Below are positions 61,135 through 64,000 of a stretch of 64,000 nt of DNA, one piece after another; position 1 is the stretch's first letter; each line of letters begins with the position of its first letter. A program made the translations under genes and the position numbers. Origin of the DNA: Roseburia sp. (GTDB lineage: Bacteria; Bacillota; Clostridia; Lachnospirales; Lachnospiraceae); assembly GCA_003483745.1 (NCBI GenBank), contig DMYD01000042.1:32362-96361 (forward strand). Reading direction: 5' to 3'. The notes under the pieces are model-generated. The model ran no database searches and was not told the origin of the DNA. It saw nothing but the letters and a program-made list of their open reading frames with translations.

Positions 61135-61410
61135 ATGAAAACAAAGCCGATACCAGCGATCGTCATGCTTGTGGCAGGACTGGTTGCCTGCATTGCGGGG
61201 ATGGCGGGACATATGGAGACTGGTAGATTTGTAAAAATGCTGCTGGTTGTCCTGATTGTGTTTTATATCATTGGCGGAATTGTAAAGCTGTTGATTGATA
61301 AGAATTTTAAGGATATGGAAGAAGAAACCACGGATGGTGAAGAGATTCCGGCAGAGACAGAAGAAAAAGAAGAGCCGGAGCAGGAAAGCGATGAACAGGA
61401 TGACAAATAA
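61135..61410 (+). CDS. Small two-helix membrane protein between cheD and sigD
   Basis: A 91-residue protein, no family recognised. Two membrane helices lie near residues 6-24 (PAIVMLVAGLVACIAGMAG) and 32-55 (FVKMLLVVLIVFYIIGGIVK). A very acidic cytoplasmic tail (about 30 residues, mostly Glu/Asp) follows. It sits in the operon 20 bases after cheD and 20 bases before sigD. Its conserved-looking context suggests a flagellar accessory role, but nothing in the sequence says which. Confidence 0.7.
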   Translation: MKTKPIPAIVMLVAGLVACIAGMAGHMETGRFVKMLLVVLIVFYIIGGIVKLLIDKNFKDMEEETTDGEEIPAETEEKEEPEQESDEQDDK

Positions 61411-61430
61411 CTGAAACGTGGGGGCTTCAT

Positions 61431-62195
61431 ATGAAAACGGTAGAAAAAGAAAAGCTCTGGGAAGAGTATCAGAAAAATCCTTCTGCAGAGCTGCGGGAGA
61501 AAATTATTATCGAGTATGCTCCGCTTGTACGGGTTGTGGCAGGACGGCTTAGCATGTATCTCGGGTATAACGTAGAGTATGAAGATCTGGTTAGCTATGG
61601 TATATTTGGACTGATAGACGCAATAGATAAATTTGATCGCGGAAAAGATGTAAAGTTTGAAACTTATGCAAGTTTAAGAATACGTGGATCCATATTGGAT
61701 CAGATAAGAAAAATGGATTGGATTCCACGGACGGTACGGCAAAAACGCAAGAAAATTGAGGAAGCGATCAAGCAGATCGAAACCAAAACGGGGCGGAATG
61801 CCTCAGATGAAGAAATAGCGAAAGAATTAGGAATCGGTGAGGAAGAATTAAATGACTGGCAGACACAGTTAAACGTCACAAATGTTATCTCACTGAATGA
61901 ATTTGTAGAACAGGGCGGAGAACCTGTGATGGATGCAAAAAATAATTCACATTTCATTCAGCCTGAGGAGTCTGTTCAGGAAGAAGAACTAAAAAAAGTT
62001 CTGATGGAATCACTGGAGCTTTTGACAGAAAAAGAGAAAAAAGTCATTTTATTATATTATTATGAGGATCTGACATTAAAAGAAATCAGCAGCATCCTGG
62101 AAGTTTCGGAATCAAGAGTTTCACAACTTCATACGAAGGCATTATTAAAAATGCGTAAAAAGATGGGAAACTATATGGGAATACTGATTGACTGA
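61431..62195 (+). CDS. sigD: Flagellar sigma factor SigD/FliA (WhiG family)
   Basis: A 254-residue sigma-28. Region 2: YLGYNVEYEDLVSYGIFGLI and DAIDKFDRGKDVKFETYASL. Region 3: RKMDWIPRTVRQKRKKIEEA. Region 4: LTLKEISSILEVSESRVSQLHTKAL. It directs transcription of flagellin, chemoreceptors and other late genes once the hook is complete. Position near the end of fla/che is as in B. subtilis. FlgM is elsewhere. ATG behind GTGGGGGC. Confidence 0.97.
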   Translation: MKTVEKEKLWEEYQKNPSAELREKIIIEYAPLVRVVAGRLSMYLGYNVEYEDLVSYGIFGLIDAIDKFDRGKDVKFETYASLRIRGSILDQIRKMDWIPRTVRQKRKKIEEAIKQIETKTGRNASDEEIAKELGIGEEELNDWQTQLNVTNVISLNEFVEQGGEPVMDAKNNSHFIQPEESVQEEELKKVLMESLELLTEKEKKVILLYYYEDLTLKEISSILEVSESRVSQLHTKALLKMRKKMGNYMGILID

Positions 62196-62220
62196 CAGAA
62201 AAGTTCGGAGGTGATATGTT

Positions 62221-62544
62221 ATGTCGATAAGACCAGTTGATTTGAGCGGAATGATACAACGAACACAGGATGTTGGTAACATCAAGCATGTGGAGGACAG
62301 CAGGCCGATTGTAGATCAGTATAACATTGAAGTAAGGCAGGAAAAACAGGAAGCTGATTTATCCCACAAAGTACAGGATCCGGAGCAGAAAGATAATCAG
62401 GAATTCCGGTACGATGCCCGGGAAAAAGGGAATAACAACTATAACGGTAATGGAAAAAAGAAGAAAAAGCATGGTCAGCCGGAAGAGGATGAAGGAAGTG
62501 TTCATATGAAAGAACGCAGGACCAGCTTTGATGTCAAAATATAA
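62221..62544 (+). CDS. Small hydrophilic protein downstream of sigD
   Basis: A 107-residue protein with no named family. The N-terminus (MSIRPVDLSGMIQRTQDVGN, then EDSRPIVDQYNIEV) looks conserved in type. The rest is charged and disordered, with Asn/Lys stretches (NNNYNGNGKKKKKHG). No membrane helix. Start ATG behind GGAGGTGATATGT, so translation should be efficient. It lies between sigD and the SwrB-like gene; a role in flagellar regulation is guesswork. Confidence 0.7.
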   Translation: MSIRPVDLSGMIQRTQDVGNIKHVEDSRPIVDQYNIEVRQEKQEADLSHKVQDPEQKDNQEFRYDAREKGNNNYNGNGKKKKKHGQPEEDEGSVHMKERRTSFDVKI

Positions 62545-62564
62545 CGAAAGGCATAACGGTTGAT

Positions 62565-63239
62565 ATGACTGGAATAGTAATTTTTTTGCTTCTGGCGGGG
62601 ATTGTTTTTATGGTTGGAAGCTTTTTTATCACGGAGCGCTTATCTCCTTCTGAATTAAATAAGATTGCAGAGTTAAGCAAGGATGAACTTGGCAGGATCA
62701 TTGACGGTGCTTTAGCGGATGCTGGCAGTAAGGTAGAAGAGTCGATTGATGCACAGATTGCTGCTTCTTCGGAGAAAGTGGAGAGGGCATTGGAAAAAGA
62801 GACAAATGAAAAGATCATGGCTATTAGCGAATATTCGGATACGGTCATGGAAAATATGAATAAGACACATAATGAGATTATGTTTCTGTATAATATGCTG
62901 AATGACAAGCATGCGGAACTGACAGGTCTTGCGACAGATCTGCAGAAGATTGCTGCAAACGTTAAGAGCATACAGGAGGGAATGGCGAAGAAAAAAGTAC
63001 CGGAGCCGGCTCCTGTGGTGAAGCCTGAGCCAGTAGAAGAAAAAGTGGAAACAAAAGAACAGAAAATCCCGGCCGTAAAAAAGGAAGAAAATCCTGAAAC
63101 GGAGGAAAATCATACAGGCAAGATTCTTGAAATGCATAAAAATGGAATGCCAAGCGTTGAGATAGCAAAGGCACTTGGTGTAGGACTCGGAGAGGTAAAT
63201 CTTGTACTTGGACTTTATAAAGGGGATACGGATTCGTGA
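62565..63239 (+). CDS. DUF6115 membrane protein, SwrB-like
   Basis: A 224-residue protein. One N-terminal membrane helix (IVIFLLLAGIVFMVGSFFI), a long coiled coil (residues about 40-130), a Pro/Glu/Lys linker, and a C-terminal HTH-like element (ILEMHKNGMPSVEIAKALGVGLGEVNLVLGLY). This matches the layout and operon place of B. subtilis SwrB (YlxL), which follows sigD and activates the basal body for export. Orthology is inferred from architecture and position, not from close identity. ATG 20 bases after the previous gene. Confidence 0.75.
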   Translation: MTGIVIFLLLAGIVFMVGSFFITERLSPSELNKIAELSKDELGRIIDGALADAGSKVEESIDAQIAASSEKVERALEKETNEKIMAISEYSDTVMENMNKTHNEIMFLYNMLNDKHAELTGLATDLQKIAANVKSIQEGMAKKKVPEPAPVVKPEPVEEKVETKEQKIPAVKKEENPETEENHTGKILEMHKNGMPSVEIAKALGVGLGEVNLVLGLYKGDTDS

Positions 63240-63766
63240 AACTAAAATATTATTTAAGAGGACTTGGCATAGGCATTATTGTCACAACAATTATTCTGGG
63301 AAGTTGTTTCTCAATGCAGAAACCTAAGATGACAGATGCACAGATCATTGAAAAGGCATCCCAGCTTGGTATGATCATGCCGGAACAGGACAGTGCTGTG
63401 GATACAGAGACAGAAACCACTGAACCGGAAGAAACACAGCAGAAAAACGAACAACAGGTGACAACCGAAGAAATACAGCAGGAGACAGAACAGCAGACAG
63501 AAGTGCCAAAGGAGCAGGAAACAGAAGAAGCACAGCAGGAACCGTTTACACTGGTTGTAAATCGTGGAGATGTATGTAGAACGATGTGTGAGAATCTTGC
63601 TGCCAATGGAGTGATTGATGATTCGGAAGGATTGCGGAAATATTTAAGTGAGGTAGGATATGCTTCTTTTATCAGTGCAGGAACTTATCAGATTCCGTAT
63701 CATGCGTCTTATGAAGAAATCACAAATATTTTAAAAGCTGGTCCAATGGAACAACAGCAGCAATAA
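63236..63766 (+). CDS. Short MltG/YceG-like membrane protein without a catalytic domain
   Basis: A 176-residue protein. A signal anchor near residues 8-27 (LGIGIIVTTIILGSCFSM) is followed by a Glu/Gln/Thr-rich linker. A C-terminal LysM-like YceG module follows: LVVNRGDVCRTMCENLAANG, YLSEVGYASFISAGTYQIPY, YEEITNIL. Full MltG has an extra ~200-residue transglycosylase domain with a catalytic Glu, which is absent here. It probably faces outward and may bind peptidoglycan. GTG start overlapping the DUF6115 stop. Last gene of the block. Confidence 0.75.
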   Translation: MKLKYYLRGLGIGIIVTTIILGSCFSMQKPKMTDAQIIEKASQLGMIMPEQDSAVDTETETTEPEETQQKNEQQVTTEEIQQETEQQTEVPKEQETEEAQQEPFTLVVNRGDVCRTMCENLAANGVIDDSEGLRKYLSEVGYASFISAGTYQIPYHASYEEITNILKAGPMEQQQQ

Positions 63767-63771
63767 AAAAT

Positions 63772-63813
63772 ACGCCCTGATCAGAAAAAAGTACTTGATT
63801 CTGGTCGGGGCGT
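63772..63813 (+). terminator. Hairpin at the end of fla/che
   Basis: ACGCCCTGATCAGAA (63772-63786) pairs with TTCTGGTCGGGGCGT (63799-63813) with two wobbles. No strong T-run follows on the plus strand, so termination efficiency is uncertain. Its right arm carries the spacer of the rpsB promoter. Confidence 0.55.
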
Positions 63814-63823
63814 GTGTTATAAT
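63795..63823 (+). promoter_or_regulatory. Sigma-A promoter of rpsB
   Basis: TTGATT (63795-63800), 17 bases, TATAAT (63818-63823). Confidence 0.75.
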
Positions 63824-63829
63824 TTGCAA

Positions 63830-63957
63830 GGTTATGACGGAATAAAAACAGAATATTCCGAGTAAACACATGTGTGGACCGACAGGCTGGTGCCAAATGG
63901 TCGCCTGAAAGAATGAAACACATGGAAGCAACTTATAAAAACCAGGAGGTAGAAACA
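63830..63957 (+). promoter_or_regulatory. Structured 5' leader of rpsB
   Basis: About 128 bases. Stem CGGAATA (63838-63844) / TATTCCG (63854-63860). Then CAGGC (63883-63887) / GCCTG (63903-63907), and GACC (63877-63880) could pair with GGTC (63899-63902), which would cross the former as a pseudoknot. AGGAGGT precedes the ATG. It may be an autoregulatory S2-binding leader; I do not recognise a named RNA class. Confidence 0.4.
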
Positions 63958-64000
63958 TGAGCGTTATTTCAATGAAACAGTTATTAGAGGCAGGTGTTCA
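63958..64000 (+). CDS. rpsB: Ribosomal protein S2 (first 14 codons)
   Basis: The window ends inside the gene. MSVISMKQLLEAGVH is the normal N-terminus of bacterial S2 in the small ribosomal subunit (the last codon is cut, its His inferred from CA). ATG behind AGGAGGTAGAAAC. Position directly after fla/che is the same as in B. subtilis. Confidence 0.95.

Noticed and set aside
1..64000. CRISPR arrays, tRNA/rRNA genes, insertion sequences, prophage or toxin-antitoxin genes
   Set aside because: None seen. The repeats present are the coding repeats of fliY and flgD, the A-tract array and the small palindromes listed above.

Overview
The window comes from a motile, Gram-positive, AT-rich anaerobe of the Lachnospiraceae (Roseburia / Agathobacter-like). 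The evidence is the set of Lachnospiraceae-type DUF families (DUF5717, DUF5716, DUF5662, DUF6115), the CotJ spore-coat cluster and a sigma-K-like factor, a CIRCE-controlled groESL, strong AGGAGG ribosome binding sites, frequent TTG/GTG starts, and the order comM-dprA-topA-codY-fla/che-sigD-swrB-like-rpsB, which is a shuffled version of the Bacillus subtilis order. The genus is an inference; no rRNA is present. I saw no tRNA, IS element, prophage or CRISPR array, and no gene-free stretch longer than 300 bases. The longest gap, codY to flgB, is 294 bases.

Layout. 1-3.8 kb: the end of a HAD phosphatase, a DUF2974 alpha/beta hydrolase, and groES-groEL behind a sigma-A promoter and a perfect CIRCE operator. 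3.9-5.0 kb: a CobD/HisC-like PLP enzyme on the minus strand, divergent from a four-gene cassette (5.1-11.9 kb) of unknown function: a very large DUF5717 protein, an actin/Hsp70-fold DUF5716 protein, a TPR-like protein and a two-TM coiled-coil protein. 12.0-13.2 kb, minus strand: cotJA-cotJB-cotJC. 13.4-16.5 kb: a sugar-type solute-binding lipoprotein paired with a chemoreceptor and no permease. 16.7-20.4 kb: gltX, a UvrD-like helicase and DUF1292. 20.5-23.9 kb: a GH13 debranching-enzyme homologue that appears to have lost its catalytic residues, DUF5662 and an RluA-type pseudouridine synthase. 24.0-30.5 kb: sigK-like, comM, dprA, topA, codY.

30.8-63.8 kb is one long flagellar/chemotaxis (fla/che) block, all on the plus strand: flgB-flgC-fliE-fliF-fliG-fliH-fliI-fliJ-motE-like-fliK-flgD-TIGR02530-flgE, then flbD-motA-motB-fliL-fliM-fliY-cheY-fliO-fliP-fliQ-fliR-flhB-flhA-flhF-flhG-pilZ-cheB-cheA-cheW-cheC-cheD-(91 aa membrane protein)-sigD-(107 aa protein)-DUF6115/SwrB-like-MltG-like. 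It is followed by the rpsB promoter, its leader and the first codons of rpsB. The block encodes the rod/hook, MS ring, switch, export gate, stator, a c-di-GMP-binding PilZ protein, most of the chemotaxis pathway and the flagellar sigma factor. Flagellin, filament caps, FlgM, CheR and CheV are not in the window. A sigma-A promoter with helically phased A-tracts drives flgB. A second promoter inside the operon sits between flgE and flbD, and small hairpins occupy several intercistronic gaps.

The best candidates for undescribed biology are the DUF5717/DUF5716 four-gene cassette, the catalytically degenerate GH13 protein, the binding-protein/chemoreceptor pair, and a small palindromic repeat family found three times in noncoding gaps.
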